From DAIDKA01 sp036498905 (GTDB taxonomy: Bacteria; Pseudomonadota; Gammaproteobacteria; Steroidobacterales; Steroidobacteraceae), in the NCBI GenBank assembly GCA_036498905.1, contig DASYER010000026.1, positions 1 through 64,000 of the forward strand: DNA of 64,000 nt. The letters are read 5' to 3'. The notes beneath the pieces were generated by a model. It saw only the letters and a program-made list of their open reading frames with translations. It was not told where the DNA came from and ran no database searches. This document shows, in pieces, positions 46,164-54,896 of this stretch (position 1 is the first letter of the stretch; every line of letters starts with the position of its first letter). Position numbers and translations under genes: made by a program.

Positions 46164-47366
46164 ATGAGCACGATCCGTACAATACGATCCGCGCGCCGAT
46201 CCGCTGGCACGCTCGCGCTGGTGAGCCTGATTGCCGCGCTGTGCGCAGTGCCGGCCGGCGCCGGTCCCAATGAACAGGCAAAGCGCATCTTTGATCGCAT
46301 TGCAGGTGTGCCCCCGAGCGCCACCGAGCTTGCGCAGATGGCGACCTTCATCCAGGGCGGTGACACGGCCAGTGCCGCGAACATCGCGTTGCAGGCGCCG
46401 CAGTTCTACAACACGACGCTGAAGAATTTTGCGATGCCGTGGACCAATCGTGACCAGACGGTGTTCGCGCCGCTCAATGACTATGTGGCGACCTTCATCG
46501 GCATGGTGCGCGACGACACGGATTTCAGCACCGCGCTGTCCGCCGACATTCTGTACATGAGCAACGCCCCGGGCCTGCCGGCGCCTTCGACCTCTGGCAA
46601 TGATCACTACGCGCAGGCCGAAGCGCAGGGCGTGGATCTGAAGTCGACGCTGACCCTGGTGACCCAGTCCGGCGTATACGGCACTCCGGCCGCCGCCACT
46701 GCAGGCCTGATGACGACGCGGGCCTCGACTTCCTCATTCTTTATCAATGGCACCAACCGGGCGATGTTCCGCTTCACGCTCATCGCCCACCTGTGCAACG
46801 ACCTGGAAACCGTCGAAGACATCACCCGGCCCCCGGATCGCATCCGCCAGGACGTGAGCCGTTCCCCCGGTGGCGACAGCCGCGTATTCCTCAACAGCTG
46901 CATCGGCTGCCACAGCGGCATGGATCCGATGGCGCAGGCCTTCGCGTACTACGACTTTCCGGGCACCGCCGTCGGCGATGGTCTGAACACCGGCTCGATG
47001 GTGTACACCCCGGGCACGACGCAGGCGAAGTACCACATCAATACCGGTAACTTTCCGCAAGGTTTCGTGACTCCGGATGACAGCTGGACGAATCGCTGGC
47101 GCCAGGGCCCGAACCAGGTTCTCGGATGGGATCCGACCCTGCCGGGCAGCGGCAATGGCGCGAAGTCCCTTGGGACTGAACTGGGGCACAGCGGGGCCTT
47201 TGCCCAGTGCCAGGCGCAGAAGGTCTTCCAGGCGGTGTGCTACCGGGCTCCGGCCAGCCAGGCTGACCTGAACCAGGTATCCACCATGACGAGCGCTTTC
47301 AAGGCCGGCGGCTACAAGTACAAGTCGCTGTTCGCCTCCGCCGCCGTGTACTGCATGGGCAGTTGA
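46164..47366 (+). CDS. Exported protein with one CxxCH motif, DUF1588/DUF1585-like
   Basis: 400 residues. Signal peptide ending PAGAG around residue 34. Haem motif CIGCH (246-250) in NSCIGCHSGMDPMAQAFAYYDFPG, a pattern resembling the CxxCHxxxDPxGxAFExYD block of DUF1588/DUF1585 cytochrome-associated proteins of planctomycetes. The rest is unlike known domains. ATG 46164 has AGGGCG upstream; the in-frame TTG at 46146 is rejected. First gene of the rightward operon; 8 bp before the LamG gene. Likely a periplasmic or surface electron carrier or scaffold; the reaction is unknown. Confidence 0.75.
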   Translation: MSTIRTIRSARRSAGTLALVSLIAALCAVPAGAGPNEQAKRIFDRIAGVPPSATELAQMATFIQGGDTASAANIALQAPQFYNTTLKNFAMPWTNRDQTVFAPLNDYVATFIGMVRDDTDFSTALSADILYMSNAPGLPAPSTSGNDHYAQAEAQGVDLKSTLTLVTQSGVYGTPAAATAGLMTTRASTSSFFINGTNRAMFRFTLIAHLCNDLETVEDITRPPDRIRQDVSRSPGGDSRVFLNSCIGCHSGMDPMAQAFAYYDFPGTAVGDGLNTGSMVYTPGTTQAKYHINTGNFPQGFVTPDDSWTNRWRQGPNQVLGWDPTLPGSGNGAKSLGTELGHSGAFAQCQAQKVFQAVCYRAPASQADLNQVSTMTSAFKAGGYKYKSLFASAAVYCMGS

Positions 47367-47374
47367 GGTCAGCC

Positions 47375-49882
47375 ATGAACCCTTATCAGTTTTGGATCAC
47401 GAACCTTGCCTTGCGGCTCAATCCGCGCCGGCTTGCCGCGCTGGCGACAGTCGCAGGACTGGCCGCGCTGGCAGGCTGCAGTGGCGGGGCGGCGACGACC
47501 GCGAATCCCAATACCACGGTGGCTTCGGCCCCGACCTACAGTGGCCCACCGCCCGCCAATGCGGACGTGCAGGCCTTTCAGGTCAACCTGTGGAGCAACA
47601 TCAAGGCCACCAACCGTTGCGGCGGCTGCCATGTGCAGGGCGGTCAGTCGCCCCAGTTCGCGCGCACGGACGACGTCAATCTTGCGTACCAGGCCGCCAA
47701 CACGGTGGTCAATCTGGCGCAGCCGGACCAGTCGACCATGGTCCAGAAGGTCGCCGGCGGCCACAACTGCTGGCTGGCTTCCCCGTCCGCATGCGGTGAC
47801 ACCCTGACGGTGTGGATCCAGAACTGGGCCGGTTCCTCGGCCACCGGCAGCCAGTCGATCAAGCTCGTCGCGCCTCCGGATGAGACCGTCGGCAACGCCA
47901 AGACCTTCCCGACCTCGCCCGGGGCCTTCCAAAGCACGGTCTATCCGTTGCTGAGCCAGTATTGCTCGCGTTGCCATGCGCCCACGGCGCTCACGCCGCA
48001 GCAGCCGTACTTTGCCAGCGCCGACGTGAACGAGGCCTATTCCAACGCGCAGGCGAAGATGAATCTGGACGACCCGTCGCTGTCGCGCTTTGTCGTGCGC
48101 CTCGGCACGGAGTTTCATAACTGCTGGAGCGATTGCGCCACGGACGCGGCGGCAATGCTCAGTGCCATCACGACTTTCGCCAACGGCATCACCCCCACGC
48201 AGGTGGACCCGACCCTGGTGATTTCCAAAGCCCTGACCATGTATGACGGCACGGTGGCGTCGGGTCAGAACCGCTATACGACCAGTCAGATCGCACTGTA
48301 TGAATTCAAGACCGGCACCGGCACGATCGCGTACGACACCAGTGGTGTGCAGCCGGAGCTGGATCTGAACCTTACCGGCAACTACACCTGGGATGCAGGT
48401 TGGGGCGTGGTCTTCGCACCCGGCTCGAAAGCCCAGGGCACGACGACCGCCAGCGCCAAGCTGTACAACCTGCTCACCTCCACCGGTGAGTTCAGCATCG
48501 AGGCATGGGTATCGCCGGCCAACGTCGCGCAGACCGGTGCCAACATCGTCAGCTACTCGGGTGGCCCGAAGCTGCGCAACGCGACCCTGTCGCAGATGGC
48601 GTTCCAGTACGCGGCCAATGTCCGCAGCAGTGTCACCGATACCAATGGCGCTCCGGCGCTGGTGACCAATCCCAAAAACCAGGTGGCGCAGGCGGCGCTG
48701 CAGCACGTGGTGCTGACCTACGATCCGGTCAACGGCCGCAAGCTGTACGTGGACGGTGTGTTCACGGGCGATGTCGATACGGCCGGCGGTGGCACCTTGG
48801 CCAACTGGGACAACACCTTTGCGCTCGTCGTGGGCAGTGAGACCTCCGGTACCGCCAATCAGTTCCAGGGCGAGCTGCGCATGGTCGCGATCCACAATCG
48901 CGCTTTGACTCTCGCGCAGATCCAGCAGAACTACGCGGCCGGCGTCGGCCAGAAGTACTTCCTGCTGTTCAATGTCGCGACCCTGACCGGTGTGCCGCAG
49001 GGCTACATCATGATGACGGTCAGTCTCAACGACAGCTACTCATACCTGTTCACCAATCCGACCTTCATCAGCCTCGATCCGACGCAGAAGCCTGACGGAA
49101 TTCCGGTCAGCGGCCTGCGCATCGGCATCAACGGCACCGAGGCGCCGGTGGGACAGAGCTACATTCCGCTCAACACGACCATCACCGCGGCCAATTACAA
49201 CAGCAGCACCGGCGAGTTGCTGTCGAGCGTCGGCGCGGTGATTGCCCTGCAGAAAGGGCCTGCGGCGGATCAGTTCTTCCTGACCTTTGCCCAGATCGGC
49301 TCCCAGACCCATGCCTACACGCAACCGACCTATGCCATACCGGCGCCGGTGCCGGGTCCGACGGTTCCGGATCTGGGTATCCGCACCTTCGAGCGGCTGT
49401 CGCAGACCATGGCCAAGCTCACCGGTGTGCCGACGACCGACGCCAATGTCGCCTCGGTCTACGCCAGCGTCCTCTCGGCGCTGCCCCCGGTGCCGGACCT
49501 GACCGCCTACTCCGCTGCCAACCAGACCGCGATTTCACAGCTGGCCATTGCCTACTGCAGCGAAATGGTCGACACGCGCGGCACGGCGGTCTTCGGTGCG
49601 GGATTCAATGCGACCCAGGGCGGCAGCTACTTCAGCGATACCGTCGGTAGTGGTGGCAATCGCGACAAGGTGATCAACGCCCTGTACACGAATCTGGTCG
49701 GCGGCAGCACCAGCGTGAATCTTGCTACCCAGCCGCCCTTTGCCGCCGTGCAGTCGGAGCTGGATGCGTTGATCACCAACCTGACACCCGCCCAGTACGC
49801 CAGCACCGTCAATCGTTCGGGCATCGTGACCAAGGCGGCGTGCGCAGCTTTGCTGGGCAGTGCCTCGACCATGGTTCAGTAG
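47375..49882 (+). CDS. LamG-domain lipoprotein with two CxxCH haem motifs
   Basis: 835 residues. The signal ends with lipobox LAGC. Two c-type haem motifs near the N-terminus, CGGCH (82-86) and CSRCH (197-201), then a concanavalin-like LamG domain at about residues 320-530 (FSIEAWVSPANVAQTGANIVSYSGG, LTYDPVNGRKLYVDGVFTGDV and ELRMVAIHNRALTLAQIQQNY). The C-terminal third is unrecognised. ATG 47375 has TTGAGGTC upstream; the TTG at 47363 is less likely. CxxCH plus LamG is common in planctomycete surface proteins, where the LamG part may bind polysaccharide. Conserved Cys/His pairs such as GGHNCW and FHNCW follow each haem site. Confidence 0.82.
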   Translation: MNPYQFWITNLALRLNPRRLAALATVAGLAALAGCSGGAATTANPNTTVASAPTYSGPPPANADVQAFQVNLWSNIKATNRCGGCHVQGGQSPQFARTDDVNLAYQAANTVVNLAQPDQSTMVQKVAGGHNCWLASPSACGDTLTVWIQNWAGSSATGSQSIKLVAPPDETVGNAKTFPTSPGAFQSTVYPLLSQYCSRCHAPTALTPQQPYFASADVNEAYSNAQAKMNLDDPSLSRFVVRLGTEFHNCWSDCATDAAAMLSAITTFANGITPTQVDPTLVISKALTMYDGTVASGQNRYTTSQIALYEFKTGTGTIAYDTSGVQPELDLNLTGNYTWDAGWGVVFAPGSKAQGTTTASAKLYNLLTSTGEFSIEAWVSPANVAQTGANIVSYSGGPKLRNATLSQMAFQYAANVRSSVTDTNGAPALVTNPKNQVAQAALQHVVLTYDPVNGRKLYVDGVFTGDVDTAGGGTLANWDNTFALVVGSETSGTANQFQGELRMVAIHNRALTLAQIQQNYAAGVGQKYFLLFNVATLTGVPQGYIMMTVSLNDSYSYLFTNPTFISLDPTQKPDGIPVSGLRIGINGTEAPVGQSYIPLNTTITAANYNSSTGELLSSVGAVIALQKGPAADQFFLTFAQIGSQTHAYTQPTYAIPAPVPGPTVPDLGIRTFERLSQTMAKLTGVPTTDANVASVYASVLSALPPVPDLTAYSAANQTAISQLAIAYCSEMVDTRGTAVFGAGFNATQGGSYFSDTVGSGGNRDKVINALYTNLVGGSTSVNLATQPPFAAVQSELDALITNLTPAQYASTVNRSGIVTKAACAALLGSASTMVQ

Positions 49883-49912
49883 CGGAAAGCCAAAAGGACA
49901 TCTGGAGACCGT

Positions 49913-51583
49913 ATGATCATCCGCAAGAAACTGCCGCGCAGCCACAAGCTCCACGAGCCCATCCGCCACGAAGGCAGTCATCCGCGACCCGTGACGCGCC
50001 GTGACTTCCTGGCCTCTGGTTTTCTGTCGAGCTCCGCGGTGCTGATCGGCTCATCGGCGCTGGTGGCGGCCTTCACCAACCCGCGTACCGCGCGTGCGGC
50101 GACGCTGGCCACGGACATCCAGAATCTGCAGACCGCCTGCGGCATCAATCTGAACGGCGCGGGCAAGATACCCTTCATCTGCTTTGATCTGGCCGGAGGC
50201 GCGAACCTGAACGGCTCGGAAATCCTCATCGGCGGAAAGGGTGGCCAGCTGGATTTCCTCTCAACGGCCGGGTACGGCAAGCTCGGGCTGCCCGGCGATA
50301 TGCTGCCGAACTCACCCAATACCGGCAGTGCCACCGGCAATTTCATCGATGTGTCGCTGGGCGCCGCCTGGCACTCCGATGGCGCCATCCTGCGTGGCAT
50401 CCAGTCGAAGGCCTCGGCCGCGGCCCAGGCGAACACCAACGGCACCGCGATCGCCGCGATGTCGCAGAACGACACCCAGAACAACCCGCACAATCCCATG
50501 TACGGCATTTACGATGCCGGCGCGGATGGCTCGCTGCTGACGCTGATCGGCACGCAGGCGACCACTTCGGGTGGTAATTCGATGGCGCCCGCGGCGCTGA
50601 TCAATCTGACCGTGAGTCCGACCGTGGTCACCCGCTCCAGTGACATCACCGGCCTGGTCAACACCGGCCAGCTGGGCACGATGTTCACCGACCCGAACGA
50701 CGCGGTGCAGGTGCTGGAGTCCACCGTGCGTCTGAGCGGCGGCAACCTCAGCAGCGCCGGCGGCTTCGGCGGGGAGCTGGGGCAGGTCACGGCCCAGCCG
50801 GGCAGTCCCACCGTGGATACCTCGTTGAAAACCGCCACGCGCTGCAACTACGTGAAGGCGACCGCACTGGTGAACGAGTTCGGTGATCCGACCACGCTCA
50901 ACCCGGATATCGATACGCAGATCGTCGGCACCTCGGGCATCTTTACGACCGCCGAGTACGCCATGAGCGACTTCAAGATGACCGCGGCCGTCATGAAAAT
51001 GGTGGTCAACGGATTTGCCGGTGCAGGCACCATCACCTTGGGAGGGTACGACTATCACGACAGTACCCGCGCCACCGGCGAGACACGCAATTTCCACGCG
51101 GGCCAATGCATCGGTGCCTGCCTCGAATATGCCAAGCGTATGGGCAAGCCGCTGATGATCTACGTGTTCAGCGATGGCTCTTTGAGCTCGACCGGCATGA
51201 TCGATACCTCGGCGGCGGGCCGAGGCAAGTTCGGCTGGCAGGGTGACAATCAGTCAGTGGCCGCGACGTTCTTCCTGGTCCACAACCCCTCGGGCCGGCC
51301 GGCGGTGAATCCTGCGGCGACGACGCCGAATCAGATTGGTTCGTACACCTCGGACGGCTCGGTGAACACGACCTCGAGCCCGGCTGCCAATGCCGTCAAC
51401 CTGCTGGTGAACACGGTGATTCTCAATTACATGGCCCTGCATGGGCTGCAGGGCAATTTCGACAGCACTATGGCCACGGCGATGGGCATGACAGGGGGCA
51501 CCTCGAACAATGGCGGGCTGGGCAGCAGCATCGATTCATTGATCGCCTTCAACCCGATTGTGAACGGAGTCATAGGCGCTTAA
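49913..51583 (+). CDS. Tat-exported DUF1501-like protein
   Basis: 556 residues. Twin-arginine signal TRRDFLASGFL at residues 28-38, preceded by a basic 27-residue extension. FDLAGGANLNGSEILIGGKGG and later GGYDYHDSTRATGETRNFHA ... MIYVFSDGS follow the pattern of DUF1501 proteins of the alkaline phosphatase-like superfamily, including the potential metal-binding His/Asp cluster; similarity is distant. Tat export implies folding, possibly with a metal, before transport. CTGGAGACC precedes the ATG. It lies between two haem-type proteins and a thioredoxin, so it is probably a catalytic or structural partner. Confidence 0.75.
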   Translation: MIIRKKLPRSHKLHEPIRHEGSHPRPVTRRDFLASGFLSSSAVLIGSSALVAAFTNPRTARAATLATDIQNLQTACGINLNGAGKIPFICFDLAGGANLNGSEILIGGKGGQLDFLSTAGYGKLGLPGDMLPNSPNTGSATGNFIDVSLGAAWHSDGAILRGIQSKASAAAQANTNGTAIAAMSQNDTQNNPHNPMYGIYDAGADGSLLTLIGTQATTSGGNSMAPAALINLTVSPTVVTRSSDITGLVNTGQLGTMFTDPNDAVQVLESTVRLSGGNLSSAGGFGGELGQVTAQPGSPTVDTSLKTATRCNYVKATALVNEFGDPTTLNPDIDTQIVGTSGIFTTAEYAMSDFKMTAAVMKMVVNGFAGAGTITLGGYDYHDSTRATGETRNFHAGQCIGACLEYAKRMGKPLMIYVFSDGSLSSTGMIDTSAAGRGKFGWQGDNQSVAATFFLVHNPSGRPAVNPAATTPNQIGSYTSDGSVNTTSSPAANAVNLLVNTVILNYMALHGLQGNFDSTMATAMGMTGGTSNNGGLGSSIDSLIAFNPIVNGVIGA

Positions 51584-51669
51584 TTGGGTACACACCGCCT
51601 CCTGCGCAAGTGTTAAATTCGGTCTGCGAGGGCCGCCGGTCGTCGGGGCGGGCCCATGGATGACGTCGT

Positions 51670-52191
51670 GTGAAGTCTTTTCGCGATTGGAGACTGGCGC
51701 AACGCTGCCTGGCAGCGGCGGCGCTGACTATCCTTTGCCTTGTGGCGAGCGCCCAGGGCAGCTCCTTGCTGGGCCAGTCCGGGCCGGATTTCGCGCTGCG
51801 CTCTTTCAGCGGCACCAACGTGCGGCTCTCGGAGGACCGGGGCGATGTCGTGGTGCTCACGTTCTGGGGCAGTCAGTGCGGTGTATGCCGCAAGCAGCTG
51901 GCGGTGCTGGATCGCAGCTTCACCACCTACCGCTCCGCCGGTCTGCACATGTATGGCGTTGCGGTTGACGATGATGCCACCCGCGCGCGCCAGTTCGTGG
52001 CCGAGCATCCCGTGGGCTTTGTGATGCTCGAGGATCCTGCGAAAGAGGTCGCCCGCCTCTACCAGATCGACAATCTGCCCACGACCGTGCTCCTGGATCG
52101 TGGCGGAATCGTGCGTCATGTTTACCGCGACTTCGGCCCACGGGACGAGGCGCTTTACCTCAGCCAGCTGCGCGAGCTGCTCAATGAATGA
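51670..52191 (+). CDS. TlpA-like thiol-disulfide oxidoreductase (second copy)
   Basis: 173 residues, GTG start with GGATGAC upstream. Signal peptide (QRCLAAAALTILCLVASAQG), then a thioredoxin/AhpC-TSA fold with redox Cys70-Gly-Val-Cys73 in LTFWGSQCGVCRKQLAVLD and NLPTTVLLDRGGIVRHVYRDF. It differs from the first copy at 41060 in its CGVC active site, so the two may act on different partners. Its end overlaps the next gene by 4 bp (ATGA). An 86-bp gap separates it from the Tat-protein gene. Confidence 0.9.
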   Translation: MKSFRDWRLAQRCLAAAALTILCLVASAQGSSLLGQSGPDFALRSFSGTNVRLSEDRGDVVVLTFWGSQCGVCRKQLAVLDRSFTTYRSAGLHMYGVAVDDDATRARQFVAEHPVGFVMLEDPAKEVARLYQIDNLPTTVLLDRGGIVRHVYRDFGPRDEALYLSQLRELLNE

Positions 52192-52946
52192 CCGGATGTG
52201 CCATGTCACTAACAAATAAGACCGGCCGGATACGCACCCGCCTTGTGGCCTGCGCGTTGTCGGTCTTCGTCGCAAGTCTTGCCATTGCCGCGGTTCAGGC
52301 ACTGGCCGCCGATCCGCCGGCTTCCTCGGCCCCCTCGAGCGCGGCCAGGGCCCTGGAGATGCAGAAGAAGGTCGATGCCGTGCTGGGCGCAGCCGACGGC
52401 ACCGCCCCGGCAGGGGTCGGCGCGTCGGCACCCGCAGCGAGCTCGGCACCCGCAGCGAGCTCGGCGCCGGCTGCGAGTTCGGCACCCGGTGCCGCGGATA
52501 CCCGCAGCCTTGATGAGGATACCCAGGCACTCAAGAAGGACGTGGTCGATCTGAACCGCGACCTGTTCGTGCTGGAGGAGGAACTGCTGTTCCCGGCGAA
52601 CACCCAGGTGGCCGTGTACATATCGATGGATGTCGGCGAGTTCTTCGCGCTCGATTCCGTCACCCTGAAGATCGACAACAAGGAAGTCACCAACTACCTG
52701 TACACGCCGCGCGAAGTGGATGCCCTGCTCAAGGGCGGGGTGCAGCGTCTGTACCTCGGCAACCTGAAGGTCGGCAACCATGAGCTGGTGGCGTTCTTTT
52801 CGGGCAAGGGACCCGACAATCGCGACTATCGGCGCGGCGCCTCGCTCAAGTTCGACAAGAGCATCGGTGCGAAGTACCTGGAGCTGAAGATCGAGGATCG
52901 GCAGCACAAGATGCAGCCGGAATTCACGATCAAGGACTGGGAGTAA
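52188..52946 (+). CDS. Exported coiled-coil protein of unknown function
   Basis: 252 residues. Signal peptide, then an Ala/Ser/Pro linker containing four copies of an ASSAPA-like unit, a predicted coiled coil (DEDTQALKKDVVDLNRDLFVLEEELLF) and a beta-rich C-terminal domain (VAVYISMDVGEFFALDSVTLKIDNKEVTNYLY ... GGVQRLYLGNLKVGNHELVAFFSG). Relatives are sometimes labelled as AraC regulators, which nothing here supports. The start is ATG 52188, coupled to the thioredoxin stop, or ATG 52203. It precedes three TPR genes; probably a periplasmic structural part. Confidence 0.75.
   Translation: MTGCAMSLTNKTGRIRTRLVACALSVFVASLAIAAVQALAADPPASSAPSSAARALEMQKKVDAVLGAADGTAPAGVGASAPAASSAPAASSAPAASSAPGAADTRSLDEDTQALKKDVVDLNRDLFVLEEELLFPANTQVAVYISMDVGEFFALDSVTLKIDNKEVTNYLYTPREVDALLKGGVQRLYLGNLKVGNHELVAFFSGKGPDNRDYRRGASLKFDKSIGAKYLELKIEDRQHKMQPEFTIKDWE
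52425..52493 (+). repeat. 18-bp tandem repeat coding an Ala/Ser/Pro linker
   Basis: Unit TCGGCACCCGCAGCGAGC: two exact copies (52425-52442 and 52443-52460), one diverged (52461-52478) and a partial fourth. It encodes repeated SAPAAS in the coiled-coil protein and could vary in copy number by slippage. Confidence 0.85.
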
Positions 52947-52955
52947 GCGCTCCCG

Positions 52956-54896
52956 ATGCGACTGGCGCGCCAATTGTCCTGTGTGCTCCTGGCCGCGCTT
53001 GCCGTCGTGGCGCAGGCGGCGCCGCACGACCCGCAGAAACTGCCGCCGATTCGAGTGCAGGATCTGCAGTACGGGGACGTGCTGTTTCACTACTACCAGC
53101 AGGATGACTTCGAGGCCCTGACCCGGCTGCTTGCCTACGAGCACTGGAATCAGCTGCCTCATCATGAATTGGATTCGCAGCTGCTGCTCGGCGGCCTGTA
53201 CCTGTCACTGGGCCTGTACAACGAGGCCGGCGAGCGCTTCTCGAAGCTGCTGACGCCGAACGTGCCGCAGGGCGTGCGCAACCGTGCCTGGTTCTATCTC
53301 GGACAGATCTGGTATGCGCGCGGCTACCTCGACAAGGCCATCGATGCGCTGCGCCAGGTGCAGGGGCAACTGCCGGTGCAGCAGGAGGCCGAGAAGACCC
53401 ATCTGCTGGCCAATGCGCTGCTGCGGCAGGGCCATTTCGATGAGGCCATTGCACTGCTGAAGGCCTTCAAGGGCCCGGCGGACTGGCTGGCCTTCGCGCA
53501 GTTCAACATGGGCGTCGCGCTGGTACGCCAGCAGCGCATGGCGGAAGCGGATGCCAGCTTGAGCGCAGTGGGGACGCTGGTGAGCACGCGTCCGGAACTG
53601 CTGGCGCTGCGCGATCGCGCGAACCTCGCGCTGGGGTTCGCCTACCTGCAGGCCAATCAACCGGACAAGGCGCGCGTGCCTTTGGAGCGCGTGCGTTTGA
53701 ATGGCGCGTATTCAAACAAGGCACTGCTGGGTTTGGGCTGGGCAGATGCCGCCCTGGGTGACTACCAGGCGGCCCTCTCGCCGTGGAGCGAACTGCGCCA
53801 CCGCAGCCTGCTGGACTCCGCGGTTCAGGAATCGTATCTGGCGGTGCCGTATGCCTACGGCAAGCTTGAATCCAATGAGCAGGCCGCGCAGGACTATGAG
53901 GCCGCGCTCACCTCCTTCGCGGCCGAGCAGACTGCGCTGGATGGCGCGATTGGCCGCATTCAGTCCGGAAAGATGCTCGATGAACTGCTCGCGAGCGATG
54001 AGCAGACACACTATGGATGGTTCTGGCAGCTGCAGAATCTGCCCGATGAGCCGGAGTCGCGCTACCTGTACGCGATCATGGCCGGACACGATTTTCAGGA
54101 AGGCTTGAAGAACTATCGCGATCTGACCTTCTTGGGCTCGACACTCGATGTCTGGTCGGACAGCACGCAGGCCTTCGGCGACATGATCGACACCCGTGAG
54201 GCCGCCTATGCGCAACGCCTGCCGCAGGTCGACCGGCTGCTGGGCTCCGGTGCCGTCGATCAGCTGCAGCATCGCCGCGATGAAATGGAAGCGCGGCTGA
54301 CGAACATCGAGGCGCGCCAGGATGTCGCGGCGCTCGGTTCACCGACCGAACGCACGCACTGGGAGCAGATCCGCCAGATCGAGGAAGCGCTGGCGGCAGC
54401 CCCCCACGATGCAACCAACGATGCGCTGCGCGAGCGCCTGCGCCTGGTCAAAGGCGTGCTGTTCTACCAGCTTACCGATGCCTTCAAGGCGCGCCAGTGG
54501 CAGGAGCGACGCACTCTCAAGGACCTCGATCTGGCGTTGCACGAGGCGCAGAGCCGCTGGATCCGTGTCGATCGTGCGCGCCGCAACGTGCCCACCAATA
54601 CCGGTGAGTTTGCCGCGCGTCTTGCGGCCCTGAAGACGCGGATCAGTGAATTGCAGGCACGCCTGGCGAGCGCCGAGAAGGGCCAGCAGGCCTACCTGCA
54701 GCGCATCGCCGTCGCGGAACTGTCGGACCAGAAGGACCGGCTGGACACCTACGAGGTGCAGGCACGATTCGCCCTGGCGACCATGTATGACAAGGCCGCC
54801 AGCGGCAACTCCGCCAATCCGGCGCCGACCGCGCCCGCGCCGGCGGCGCCAGTGCCGCTGCCTGATACGTCCACGCCCCCGGGAGCCGCCAAGTGA
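52956..54896 (+). CDS. Periplasmic TPR protein
   Basis: 646 residues. Signal peptide MRLARQLSCVLLAALAVVAQA, then tetratricopeptide-like helical pairs (LLGGLYLSLGLYNEAGERFSKLL; AWFYLGQIWYARGYLDKAIDALRQVQ; HLLANALLRQGHFDEAIALLKAF), a long helical region (about residues 440-600) and an Ala/Pro-rich tail. Related TPR proteins accompany gliding-type ExbB/ExbD machines. An inverted repeat GGGAG-TAAGCG-CTCCC spans the stop of the preceding gene directly upstream. The stop overlaps the next start by 4 bp (GTGA). Confidence 0.83.
   Translation: MRLARQLSCVLLAALAVVAQAAPHDPQKLPPIRVQDLQYGDVLFHYYQQDDFEALTRLLAYEHWNQLPHHELDSQLLLGGLYLSLGLYNEAGERFSKLLTPNVPQGVRNRAWFYLGQIWYARGYLDKAIDALRQVQGQLPVQQEAEKTHLLANALLRQGHFDEAIALLKAFKGPADWLAFAQFNMGVALVRQQRMAEADASLSAVGTLVSTRPELLALRDRANLALGFAYLQANQPDKARVPLERVRLNGAYSNKALLGLGWADAALGDYQAALSPWSELRHRSLLDSAVQESYLAVPYAYGKLESNEQAAQDYEAALTSFAAEQTALDGAIGRIQSGKMLDELLASDEQTHYGWFWQLQNLPDEPESRYLYAIMAGHDFQEGLKNYRDLTFLGSTLDVWSDSTQAFGDMIDTREAAYAQRLPQVDRLLGSGAVDQLQHRRDEMEARLTNIEARQDVAALGSPTERTHWEQIRQIEEALAAAPHDATNDALRERLRLVKGVLFYQLTDAFKARQWQERRTLKDLDLALHEAQSRWIRVDRARRNVPTNTGEFAARLAALKTRISELQARLASAEKGQQAYLQRIAVAELSDQKDRLDTYEVQARFALATMYDKAASGNSANPAPTAPAPAAPVPLPDTSTPPGAAK

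Noticed and set aside
47369..48895. 508-codon open frame on the minus strand opposite the LamG gene
   Set aside because: The plus strand encodes a lipoprotein signal, haem motifs and a LamG domain; the minus product is His/Arg/Gly-rich without motifs, a typical GC-rich shadow.
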